Origin: Cylindrotheca closterium
Lineage: Eukaryota > Bacillariophyta > Bacillariophyceae > Bacillariales > Bacillariaceae
DNA length: 10,436 nucleotides
Assembly (NCBI GenBank): GCA_933822405.4
Contig: CAKOGP040001990.1
Span: 1,533 to 11,968, forward strand
Direction: 5' to 3'
Shown here in pieces: positions 1-7,372 of the stretch (position 1 is the first letter of the stretch; each line of letters opens with the position of its first letter). The notes below the pieces were generated by a model, which was given only the letters and a program-made list of their open reading frames with translations, was not told where the DNA came from and did not search any database. A program made the position numbers and the translations under genes.

Positions 1-1268
1 AATTGGGTCAGGCGTTGGGGAAGGCGGAAATGCCGGTAGCCCGCTTCCGCAGCCTTAATATAGCGGTCCACAGACCGACCATCAGCCAGTGTCAACCGAC
101 GTGGTTGGAAGGAAGGAGAGGTCACCGCTGGGGCCCCCAGAGTCGCTTCCAGGTCAATGTCAATCCAGAGTCCCCTGTGGTCCGACTTAAAATACTGCTG
201 AAAGTCCAAGTATCCGCCTGCCGTTACACGGACGCCGTCAGTCACAAATATACCATCGATGGGGGTATCCGTCGTCCGACTTTGGGTTGTTGCTGGGTAA
301 GGGCCCTGATGTTGGCGTAAGATGGCCTCGGTCAGGCCTGCAGACCGCATCTCTTGGCGGAAGGAAGAGGGAGAGTTGTAGGAGACATCTTCGTTTGCAT
401 CTAACCCAAGGAGAATCTCGCACCCTTCCGCTTTCCATTGTTTGATCAGGTCCACCAAATCCAGTGTGAGCTTATCACGGAGATCCATAGTCACCCCCTT
501 GCTCAGCCAGTAATTCCGTTGGTAGTTCCAAACACTACCAGCATTGGTACCTTCCTTGTTCGGACGATATGCAGAGACCACCACAAGATCTAAGGGACCA
601 GCCGGGGGCCCATCAGTCTGAGACTCCTGCTGTCGGATGTCCCTCCCCCGGATCTTGATCCATGAGAACCTGCCTAGCCCTGACTCATCTTTGCCGCCTG
701 ACTTTGCACGGCGCGCGACCTTGTGGAGTAATGTAGCAGAACATCCGCCCCATTGATGCGCCGAGGGAGTTGGAAACTCCTGGTGTTCGTAGTAAGACAC
801 TGAAGAGAAATGTCCCTGGGTAGTGAAGGACTTGACCCGATCAAACCACTTGAGTCCTCTGGGCACTGCTGACCATTGAAGGTTAACTTCAGCCAGCAGT
901 GCAATGCCCACTCTCTCATCCGTCCAACACTTGAAAAGCCCTTTCTGTTTCTCATGTGTCATGGGAAATGGAAGACCCTGAACATTTTGAAAAAGGGCCC
1001 GGGTAACGCGAGGAGACTTCTGGCGTGAGTCATCGCCGAAGTAGTTACCGGGAGGGAGAGAGTTTAAATAAGCATCCAGCAAGGAGTGGGCCACCTGGCT
1101 GGATGTGTGTTGGTTGCGTAGATTTCGACCTCGGCCTTCCGTCAAACGCCGCAACCTTGCGTGACGGGACCGTTGGTGGGTAGGGACCACCGCCGGGGGG
1201 GCCACCCCCACTGTCAGCCGATGATGTTGCCTTGCTGGAGGAGGGGCTTGACGAATGGTGCTTACCTG
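1..1268 (-). CDS. LINE ORF2, N-terminal AP-type endonuclease domain (partial, no reverse transcriptase in window)
   Basis: The minus frame is open from just after a TAA at 1269-1271 down to coordinate 1. It contains a full set of exonuclease/endonuclease/phosphatase motifs in order: QNVQGLP at about 970-989 (first metal-site Asn region), LAEVN at 885-896 (metal-binding Glu), SAYRP, GLDANED at 387-407 (catalytic Asp and Asn), TPIDGIF around 250-266, and SDH at 177-185 (catalytic Asp-His). In LINEs this domain nicks target DNA to prime reverse transcription. The first ATG in this frame is at 960-962, inside the domain. Translation therefore probably enters from ORF1 by a frame change, most plausibly near the C7 run at 1195-1201, or starts at a non-ATG codon. 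The frame continues for at least 58 codons past SDH to the window edge. No stop or frameshift is seen inside the domain, so this part could be functional. Confidence 0.85.
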
Positions 1269-1869
1269 TTACCGATGCTTGTTCCGCCATTTTGGCCTCC
1301 AGTTCAAGGATACGAGCGTCCTTGGCAGCCTCCGCATCCTTAGCTTGAGCCAGTTTTTCCGCCGCAGTCTCTAGTTCCGTGCAAAGGTCGTTGACATCCG
1401 CTTTCATGTTCTCCAATAGTGCTGCCATATTTGCCGCGCTGCCTACCGTAGCCCCGTCATCCATATCCTTTGCAGCTGGCATCGACAGGTCAATCGTGAT
1501 GGTGCCCTCAAATGCTGGAGAAGCCTGCTCTGCCGCGAGGAGCTTCTCAATCCACTCATTATCATCTTTCTCGACTTGCTGGTCCAAATCGACGTCCCGC
1601 TCATACTCCGAGATTTCACGATGTTGGCTTTGGTCCCAGGTCATAGCGTTGGCAACCGTTCGATTATAGTGGTCCAAGCAGAGCCAGGTGCGGCATGTCT
1701 TCCGCTGATGCTTCAGGTCCTGCCATAACTCGAGGTGAGAAATAAGGAAGGCCGCTAGGTTCTTGAGAACTTCCTGTGCCAATGAGGCAAACTTTTGGCG
1801 CACCACAAACACATAGAAGCCATCGATTGGGCCTGGTAGAATCATTTGGAAGAGACCGGGGGCCCTGGT
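1045..1869 (-). CDS. LINE ORF1 C-terminal continuation in the +1 frame (coiled coil)
   Basis: From about 1856 the protein-like reading moves from the main ORF1 frame into the frame ending at TAA 1045-1047. The switch falls at GGGCCCCCGG (1856-1865), where reading one base ahead joins the two frames. This segment looks like real protein. It is helical and aromatic at first (FYVFVVRQKFASLAQEVLKN), then acidic, then has a heptad-like stretch rich in Leu, Glu, Lys and Ala at about 1285-1435 that should form a coiled coil. It ends in a Ser- and Gly/Pro-rich tail. Coiled coils are common in LINE ORF1 proteins, where they drive trimerisation. After the C7 run at 1195-1201 the plausible coding frame is ORF2's, so the last ~50 codons here may not be translated as such. 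Whether the break is mutation, assembly error or recoding is open. Confidence 0.6.
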   Translation of the reverse strand, partial: TRAPGLFQMILPGPIDGFYVFVVRQKFASLAQEVLKNLAAFLISHLELWQDLKHQRKTCRTWLCLDHYNRTVANAMTWDQSQHREISEYERDVDLDQQVEKDDNEWIEKLLAAEQASPAFEGTITIDLSMPAAKDMDDGATVGSAANMAALLENMKADVNDLCTELETAAEKLAQAKDAEAAKDARILELEAKMAEQASVTGKHHSSSPSSSKATSSADSGGGPPGGGPYPPTVPSRKVAAFDGRPRSKSTQPTHIQPGGPLLAGCLFKLSPSR

Positions 1870-4630
1870 TAAGTTCCGCATCCATTGCCGCCAGCCATGC
1901 GCTGCGATCAAATGCCTCAGTGACCAGGGGCTGCTCAGATGCAGAAAGTTTTGCCCGAGCAGACGACGCCGTAGGAGGGTTGGTTGCTGACTGGGGTGTA
2001 GACTTCAGTGCCGGAGTGGGCCGTGGAAGAGGTGTGGGGGGAGTAGCCTGAGGCGTCTCCGTAGGTTTCTCAAGAGGTTGCTTGGCCCGGCAATGCTTAG
2101 ACCCCTTGCAACTGGAACGCTTGGTGGATGAGGTGGGTAGAGTTGGCTGAGCTGTGGTGGGGGCAGTTACACTTGGGTTGGTTGATGGCGGTTCTGGAGG
2201 AGTAGAAGACACGGAAGGTGGCAATGGAGAGTCTGGAGTGTCGGCGTCCTGTGTGGCTGATTGTTCAGGCGGAGCAGGGGCAGGTTTCTTGACCGCTGGT
2301 ATGCACTGAATCGCGTAGAGGAATTGGAGGAGGGATTTGCCCTTGCCCTGTTTGCAGTACTTGGGAATGAAGACCTTGGTCAGCATGCCTTGGATAGGAA
2401 ACAATGGAGCCAGGGAGGTGCAGGTCTGGGAGGTAGTGTCATGGGTGTTGATGAGTTTCCCAATGATGCCATTCCACTGCCCCCCTGGTTGCGCGAGGTC
2501 ACCGAGGTGTCCCTTCGTAATCGCCCCCCAGTCGTAGACAAACTGAGTCCGGGCACCAAACGGCATGTGACACTTCTTTGTCTCTGGTCTGAGCCATGCA
2601 AAGAGGGCCCGTGCCACTCTATCCACGTCAGAAGCAGCTACCCAAATGTGCCACGCTTTTGGACCCTTGGAGGGCATCCATTTTTGGCCCGCCGTACCGG
2701 GGTTCTGTGGCCACGCAGGTTCGAGGGCTATAGCTCGCTTGAAGGTGAAGTGACGCATGAGCTCGCGTTCAAGTGCCGCTCTCCCAATCCCCATGGGGTA
2801 GTTCAGTAGCCAACCGATTCGGACAGGATCACTAACTTGCAGCGGGGAACGGAAGACGCCTGCATGCGTGCCGGTGATCTCGAAACATTGACCCAGTAGT
2901 CGGGACATGTCGTCCAGAGAAGAGTTGTGGGCGACGCGAATGCGGGTGCGAAGAGTCTTGGAGCCGGGGTTCTTAGCGTTGTAACCAATTTGGGCGCCAT
3001 TATTCCAGGACCAGTCAATGTAGGGCTTGAGCTTCTTGTAGGTGAGCTCCTCCACTTTCTCTTTAGAGGTCAGCCACAACTTCTTATCCCGTACACGGAG
3101 TTCGCTCACCGGAAGAATGACCAGGTCGCCCTCAGCGTTGTCCATAGCCATAGACAGCACCGAGACCATTTCTTCAGTGAAACACTTTTCAATATAACCA
3201 CCTTCAGATGTGTCGCCATCCCATTCATAGTTGATTGTAGCGTAGAGGAACTGGGCGTTCGAGCGCGGGAGCCCAGTCAAATTCATCTGTGTCACCTCAC
3301 GGGCTTTCATTTCTTCAGAGAGGTACTTGGTCCGAATAGCAGCCTTCTTCTGTGAGGCGGCAACATAAGTGAGTTGCTTCTTCACAGACAGAGGAGCTGA
3401 CGGTCGAGGAGGGTTGGGAGGCTCAGTCTTCGACAAGTGAGAGTCGATCAATACTGTTGCCGAGGGGTCATTGGCCCGCTGAGCTGGGGCAGGTGACTTC
3501 CCCACAACCACTTCAGTAGGAGGTTGGTCCGAATTCGATGGTGCAGAAAAGTCTGGAGCCGACTCAACGGACTCCGACCCATCGTTGTCGGACCAATAAG
3601 CAAACTCGCCGTTGACTGGTTTATTGGTGGGGCTAATTACCGATGGACCCGTTGTGTCCATCATTACCGAATCATCCGTATCGGGGGCAATAGAGTCGCG
3701 AACTGGTTTTGGGGTGGCCTCCGGAAAGAACCCTCGCGCCGGAGAGCGAGGGTCAATTGGAGCTGATTTTCGTTCCGTTGATGGGTCCAGATCGCGCTCA
3801 CGTTTTCGGCCCTTGGCTGCGGAGCGATGCTCAGCCAATTCCGTTACTACCGTCGTCGTGTCGGGGTCGGTCCACGGGTGGCCTAGAAGTTCATCCGCAA
3901 TGGCCCAGACTTTAGCCAGAGGACGTAGTTCCAGTAGTAACCAAGGCTCGATCTCCAAAGTAAAATCCCAATACCGATTAAAAAACGTAGTGTCCTCCAA
4001 TGGCTCGTCCAACGGAAAAATCACCAAAGGATCCTGGACCGCCAGACCGAGGATTAATCTTCGTACATATACCACTAGCTCACGATCGTTCCCAATAAAT
4101 TCGTCCTTGATGTCTCGGTCAAGCGCAGCTCGAATGCGTTGCTCGACCAAGTCCCAATCCCCATCACAAATCTGTAGTAGCTTCTCGGCTGCTTCCTCCC
4201 AGGATTCAGTCGCCGGAGGGTCTACGAAATTTTCAGAATACCCTTCGCACCAAGGCCAGCGGAAATCGGGCTCGTTCTCCCATGCCGAGAACAGCTCATT
4301 TCCAAAGACCACTTCTTTTTTATTGTTGCGTTGACCACGAGCACGGTAGATTGTGCAGAGATAGGCAAGGGTTTGCAGGTTCCACTGAGACGAATCGATG
4401 TTCTGGACAATGCGATCGTACTTCAGTGGGTTCTCGACCTCCTCCATCTCGGTGTCGCTGTTGTTGTTGACGATGGGAGGGTCCAAATCGTCGGATTCCT
4501 TTTTCGATCGAATTTCGGCGGTTTCGGCTCGGCTTTTTTGTGAAAAACTGATGCGACCCTGAGTAAGAGCAGTAGAATTAACAGGTTTAGCAGCGATTGC
4601 CACTTTCTTGTTGTTCTTCGACTTTCCCAT
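1664..4630 (-). CDS. LINE ORF1, very long protein of unknown function (main frame)
   Basis: I chose the ATG at 4628-4630 as start because it follows the copia/LINE junction and opens a Lys-rich N-terminus (MGKSKNNKK). No in-frame stop precedes it, since the frame is fused to the upstream copia relic. The frame is convincing for about 921 codons, to 1866; the last ~67 codons to the stop at 1664 look like out-of-frame tail. Seen in order (residues from this Met): basic N-terminus, acidic stretch around 45-60, a long Trp- and Leu-rich region to about 300, Ser/Thr/Pro-rich linker about 300-415, a probably folded region about 415-780, then Pro/Thr-rich about 780-900. No CCHC knuckle or RRM was recognised. 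The folded region loosely recalls ORF1-like proteins of other diatom elements (IGWLL block, then a K-A-W/L-H-I block), from memory. By position it would be the RNA-binding or particle-forming partner of ORF2. Confidence 0.7.
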   Translation of the reverse strand: MGKSKNNKKVAIAAKPVNSTALTQGRISFSQKSRAETAEIRSKKESDDLDPPIVNNNSDTEMEEVENPLKYDRIVQNIDSSQWNLQTLAYLCTIYRARGQRNNKKEVVFGNELFSAWENEPDFRWPWCEGYSENFVDPPATESWEEAAEKLLQICDGDWDLVEQRIRAALDRDIKDEFIGNDRELVVYVRRLILGLAVQDPLVIFPLDEPLEDTTFFNRYWDFTLEIEPWLLLELRPLAKVWAIADELLGHPWTDPDTTTVVTELAEHRSAAKGRKRERDLDPSTERKSAPIDPRSPARGFFPEATPKPVRDSIAPDTDDSVMMDTTGPSVISPTNKPVNGEFAYWSDNDGSESVESAPDFSAPSNSDQPPTEVVVGKSPAPAQRANDPSATVLIDSHLSKTEPPNPPRPSAPLSVKKQLTYVAASQKKAAIRTKYLSEEMKAREVTQMNLTGLPRSNAQFLYATINYEWDGDTSEGGYIEKCFTEEMVSVLSMAMDNAEGDLVILPVSELRVRDKKLWLTSKEKVEELTYKKLKPYIDWSWNNGAQIGYNAKNPGSKTLRTRIRVAHNSSLDDMSRLLGQCFEITGTHAGVFRSPLQVSDPVRIGWLLNYPMGIGRAALERELMRHFTFKRAIALEPAWPQNPGTAGQKWMPSKGPKAWHIWVAASDVDRVARALFAWLRPETKKCHMPFGARTQFVYDWGAITKGHLGDLAQPGGQWNGIIGKLINTHDTTSQTCTSLAPLFPIQGMLTKVFIPKYCKQGKGKSLLQFLYAIQCIPAVKKPAPAPPEQSATQDADTPDSPLPPSVSSTPPEPPSTNPSVTAPTTAQPTLPTSSTKRSSCKGSKHCRAKQPLEKPTETPQATPPTPLPRPTPALKSTPQSATNPPTASSARAKLSASEQPLVTEAFDRSAWLAAMDAELNQGPRSLPNDSTRPNRWLLCVCGAPKVCLIGTGSSQEPSGLPYFSPRVMAGPEASAEDMPHLALLGPL

Positions 4631-4762
4631 TGTCAGTTTTGATGCAAAAAGGAGGAGCGAGTTTCGTTTCGCTACAGAAAAATCGTGTAGGCGAAGTACC
4701 GAAAGTGATGTTTTGACGACCTGGAGATGCGCGTTGTTTTTGTATTTTTGTTTTTTCGGAAT
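4631..4762 (-). promoter_or_regulatory. LINE 5' leader (probable 5' UTR with internal promoter)
   Basis: This is the 132 bp between the last copia-like codon (CAT at 4763-4765) and the LINE ORF1 ATG. On the minus strand it starts with an A-rich run and has no protein-like content. It nevertheless has no stop in the copia frame, so it is read through. LINEs usually carry an internal promoter here, but I recognise no specific promoter motif. The boundary is inferred from loss of copia similarity and may be off by a few bases. Confidence 0.4.
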
Positions 4763-5443
4763 ATGATACTCCAACTGATATTGTACAGGGCGAAAACGGC
4801 GAGACCCTTGAACGACCGACCAATCACGAACGGCACGTTGAGTTGTCTTCTCCAGGGTGCGACGAGCACATTCAATACTGGTTCTCCATCGACGAGCAAG
4901 TTGATCTGGCTTGATGAGGTAGGATTTTCCGGAAGTTTTCATCAATCGAATTGTCAAACTGTGTACGCCACATACGACATTGTTGGTGTCCCCTAAAACT
5001 TGCGGTAAACGGTCAAGGCAAGCAGCAGTTGTGAGCGTTGAATCAAGTCGAGTGAAATGTGCGAGTTGGTGATACGGTGCTTGATAGTCAGCATCAATCT
5101 GTTGTTGCAGAGCTTCTTCTTGGCGCCGAGAGTCAGGATCATAAGGCTGCCAAGGAATGTCTGCAGTCATCCAAATAGGTTGAAACTCCATTATATCGCT
5201 GACCTCTTCATCTGTAGGTTGGCGACATGTAAAGTAGGAAATTGGTTTGTTGAATAGTAGTGGGATCCTTAGACCCGATGTCAAAATAACATGAGCTTCT
5301 CTGTTTCCTTGTTCAAGCCGCAATCAAATTAACGGCACGTCATCTACCACCACTACATTGTTGGCACACAGTTGATCGACACAGAGTAGGTGCGATCCTA
5401 GACCAGGGATCAGAAGCACTTCACAGAAATGCAGACAGTAGGT
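4763..5443 (-). pseudogene. copia Pol, protease C-terminus to pre-integrase region (truncated by LINE insertion)
   Basis: After the TGA at 5444 the same frame continues with CEVLLIPGLGSHLLCVDQL, the conserved link after the copia protease. It passes a TGA at 5324-5326 and then reads ISYFTCRQPTDEE, DIPWQPYDPD and a region around ARRTLEKTTQRAVRD. That last part is the pre-integrase domain found before the integrase core in diatom copia elements. The reading ends after RPVQYQLEYH at 4763. The integrase zinc-binding and DDE residues are absent from the window. From 5323 the frame has no stop and runs on into LINE ORF1, but this is an accident of the insertion phase. Confidence 0.8.
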
Positions 5444-5446
5444 TCA

Positions 5447-5707
5447 ATGATCAAATGGGCAGTCATAGGCAAGACAGACATTTCCAATTCGAACATCGTT
5501 GATTTTTAAACCATTGTGAAAACCGGTGACATTGATTGACTGAGAGGACGTCGAAAGGACGCAACATCCATCAGGATCAAAAGCACATGTATCTGCGTGA
5601 GAGTCCAGTTCACATCGGTTGGTAAGAGTGCTTGTGGATGATAGCACCAATACCATACAAGAATTTGGGCGAGTGCTTGTGAGCGATCCAATAGATGAGG
5701 TTCCTAG
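5447..5707 (-). pseudogene. copia retropepsin-type aspartic protease
   Basis: The sequence CELDSHADTCAF (about 5582-5614) is the active-site signature of diatom copia proteases, with the catalytic Asp encoded at 5603-5605. It is followed by the expected segment leading to AYDCPFDH, just before the TGA at 5444-5446. In an intact element this protease cuts the Gag-Pol polyprotein. Here it is isolated by TGA codons on both sides (5708-5710 and 5444-5446), yet shares its frame with Gag upstream and Pol downstream. Confidence 0.85.
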
Positions 5708-5710
5708 TCA

Positions 5711-6562
5711 ATCGCGCCCACCATTGTTGCGATGGCGACGACTCATTCCTGCACCTGCCCCACGCCCATCATTGTTATCTTCTTCTTTTGTTTCTTCTTG
5801 ATCAGCTCGTCCATCATGGACAGCGCTGATACCACGACCACGACCACCAAGGCCTTCGCGGCCTCTTCCGCCACGACCACCACCACCATTGCGGCGATTG
5901 TGACGCATCTCTAGACAAATATTTCGTTCCTCTTGTGTAAACTCCTCTCTCCAGATTTGATTTGAGTAACCTCCATCATTTAGTAGGATACCATTGCGGC
6001 TAAAGCGATCTGGAACATTTGATTGCAGGCGGTTTGAGGCGCCATTTCCTCAGCCACGGCCTCCACTTCTCCCATCACCACCACGTCCGCCACCACCACC
6101 TTGTGTGAAAGCAGCAAGTTGTCGATTGCGGCGCTGGGTGTTGTCGTTACCTGCAGCTAAGACTTGTGTTGTTAAATTATCGATGGCACCTTGGAAATTG
6201 GAGCGGAGAACGGCATCTCCTGTAACATGTGATCTTCCATTGGAAAGTGAGGAATCTCCAACAGTTTTCTTGAGAAGTACGTCAACCTTATTTGCATCAG
6301 AGCGTGGATCACCGTTCAACTCGAGGTCGTTGAAGGCTCCAATAAGGCGACTGATAAAAGAATTCCAAGTGAAGCCCCGAGCTTTACCGTTCCAGTGAAC
6401 TGTTGCAAGGACACGGACAGCAGCTTGGCGTTCATTGGTGAAGTGCCCCCTTCCACGATACTGTGCAAAAAGAGCGAAATAAGCAGCTCGGCCATTCAAA
6501 AATGGAGCAAATTGACGAACGTGATTGTAACATCTGAAACAGTTGCCTTGTGCTTTTGGGTG
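5711..6562 (-). pseudogene. copia Gag (capsid/nucleocapsid), broken by TGA
   Basis: The reading RQFAPFLNGRAAYFALFAQY and the following helical stretch match the capsid-type Gag of diatom copia elements, where an N-G/D-R-x-A motif precedes an aromatic helix. It continues to about 6110 and then becomes Gly/Arg-rich (about 6050-6100 and 5800-5875). No CCHC zinc knuckle is seen; the RGG-type tracts probably take the RNA-binding role. A TGA lies inside the first Gly/Arg tract at 6050-6052. Between the tracts is a short conserved-looking acidic segment (WREEFTQEERN). The upstream boundary is a TGA at 6563-6565. The frame is also open for about 50 codons above it, but I do not recognise that part, so the true N-terminus is missing or diverged. 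Confidence 0.75.
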
Positions 6563-6565
6563 TCA

Positions 6566-6839
6566 TGGAACTTGTCCTATATTGTCCAGTACTTCCCCCT
6601 TAATGCTATAGCGATATTCCCTTAATTGACAGTTTAATTGGGTAAAAAGGACAAGGACACTGTGTTTTTTATTACCACCCCATGTGAAGCCTATGTGATA
6701 GATGAGAACCCCTCGTCCTTTTTATGACCAGGAAATTGTCTTTTTGAGGTAAAGAACCTTCTCATTTTTGGAAAGTTCCCATTTGATATTGTTCAAGGGT
6801 TGCGATTTGCAATCATGACCGTGACAGTGGTCGCTATTG
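6566..6839. other. unassigned AT-rich spacer between copia gag and the tandem repeats
   Basis: No gene, RNA or recognisable LTR could be supported. In the copia frame the minus strand is open from about 6717 to the TGA at 6563-6565, which might be a diverged Gag N-terminus, but the translation is not recognisable. A word of about 13 bases containing AAAAAGGACAAGG occurs near 6644 and again near 8937 on the plus strand. The similarity does not extend and may be chance. An AATAAA-like word is present on the minus strand near 6667-6672. Confidence 0.35.
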
Positions 6840-7372
6840 CTTGACTACTTTACCCCACAATACATTGTCGTTGTTGCTTGATTACTACAGACTCATCAAG
6901 CCATCTCTGAGAAGACTCCATCCAGCAGAAGAGAAATGGCATCGCCCCAGGTAAGGTTGATTGTGATATGCTGTGATTGTTGATCATGTTGATGAAACAA
7001 GTCGCTCATGTCTTGATGTGGTGTGCATTCAACCAACATTACACAGTCCTTGTTGCTTAATTACTACAGACTTATCAAGTTGTCATTGCTTGATTATTAC
7101 AGACTTATCAAGCCATCTCTGAGAACAATCCATCCAGCAGAAGTGAAATGGCGTTGCTCAACAACGTAAGTTTGATTGTTGGATGCTTCCATTGTGCATC
7201 ATGTTGATGAAACAAGTCGCTCATGCCTTGATATGGTTTGCATTCAACCAATAATACACTGGCAGCGTCACTTGATTACTACAGACTTATCGGGCCATCT
7301 CTGGGGCGAATCCATCAAATAGAAGAGAAATGGCGTCGCTCTAGGTGTGCTTGATTGTTGTATGTTGACGAG
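6840..7372. repeat. degenerate tandem repeat array, ~180-215 bp unit, with palindromic 24-mers
   Basis: A unit is repeated about three times: a palindromic core, then CCATCTCTGAG, then CCATCCAGCAGAAG (degenerate in the last copy), then GAAATGGC, then GATTGTTG, then GATGAAACAAGTCGCTCATG, then CATTCAACCAA. The 24-mer cores are at 6877-6900, 7056-7079, 7089-7112 and 7271-7294. Core spacings are 179, 33 and 182 bp, so one unit carries an extra 33 bp duplication of the core. Most cores have arms CTTGAT and ATCAAG around a 12-base loop; the second (CTTAAT) and last (ATCGGG) are imperfect. A fragment similar to the end of the unit appears before 6877. The array ends at about 7372, where the minus-strand transposase-like gene remnant starts. 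No function is recognised. Confidence 0.75.

Larger units (their letters stand above)
1..4762 (-). mobile_element. LINE-type non-LTR retrotransposon, 3' part outside the window
   Basis: On the minus strand this block has a ~130 bp AT-rich leader, a very long ORF1, and an ORF2 beginning with an exonuclease/endonuclease/phosphatase domain. That order (leader, ORF1, endonuclease, then reverse transcriptase) is typical of APE-type LINEs. The reverse transcriptase is not seen because the window ends inside ORF2. The right boundary at about 4762/4763 is set by the point where a recognisable copia pol sequence stops. The block is visibly more GC-rich than the DNA right of about 6500, which fits a separate origin. 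No target-site duplication can be checked because the 3' end is missing. A 5' truncation of the leader cannot be excluded. Confidence 0.8.
4763..6565 (-). mobile_element. Ty1/copia (CoDi-like) retrotransposon relic, interrupted by the LINE
   Basis: The minus strand carries gag, an RGG-rich linker, aspartic protease and pre-integrase region in one reading frame, as in single-ORF diatom copia elements. The pol reading ends abruptly after RPVQYQLEYH at 4763, where the LINE begins. Integrase, reverse transcriptase, RNase H and the 3' LTR would lie left of the window if still present. I found no convincing 5' LTR on the right side: gag similarity fades near 6500-6565 and the DNA beyond is unassigned. 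The copy is dead, with TGA codons at 6563-6565, 6050-6052, 5708-5710, 5444-5446 and 5324-5326. No frameshift was found in the ~1.8 kb. Confidence 0.8.

Noticed and set aside
674..955. Short minus-strand frames at 674-955 and 238-438
   Set aside because: They overlap the endonuclease domain in another frame and have no recognisable content.
3612..4334. Plus-strand open frame of 240 codons, and another of 182 codons at 2261-2809
   Set aside because: Both lie opposite well-supported LINE ORF1 coding sequence, have low-complexity or unrecognisable translations and no motifs; they are antisense shadows.
1664..5323. A single 1219-residue minus-strand gene
   Set aside because: Its first ~187 codons are copia Pol, the next ~44 are LINE leader, and the rest is LINE ORF1 with an out-of-frame tail; the fusion is a product of insertion phase.
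5821..5834. TGGTATCAGCGCTG on the minus strand, close to a copia primer-binding site complementary to initiator Met tRNA
   Set aside because: It lies inside the Gag Gly/Arg-rich coding stretch, far from any LTR, and is explained by its codons.
5324..6565. UGA recoding (selenocysteine or a variant genetic code) to explain the TGA-only stops
   Set aside because: The copy is truncated and nested, diatom nuclear genes use the standard code, and several TGA positions fit Arg in context, so CpG decay is simpler.
6985..7305. Box C-like TGATGA and box D-like CTGA words in the tandem units, suggesting C/D snoRNAs
   Set aside because: The box C words lack the usual leading purine, spacing to CTGA varies from about 95 to 130 bases, the last unit has CTGG, and no terminal stem was found.
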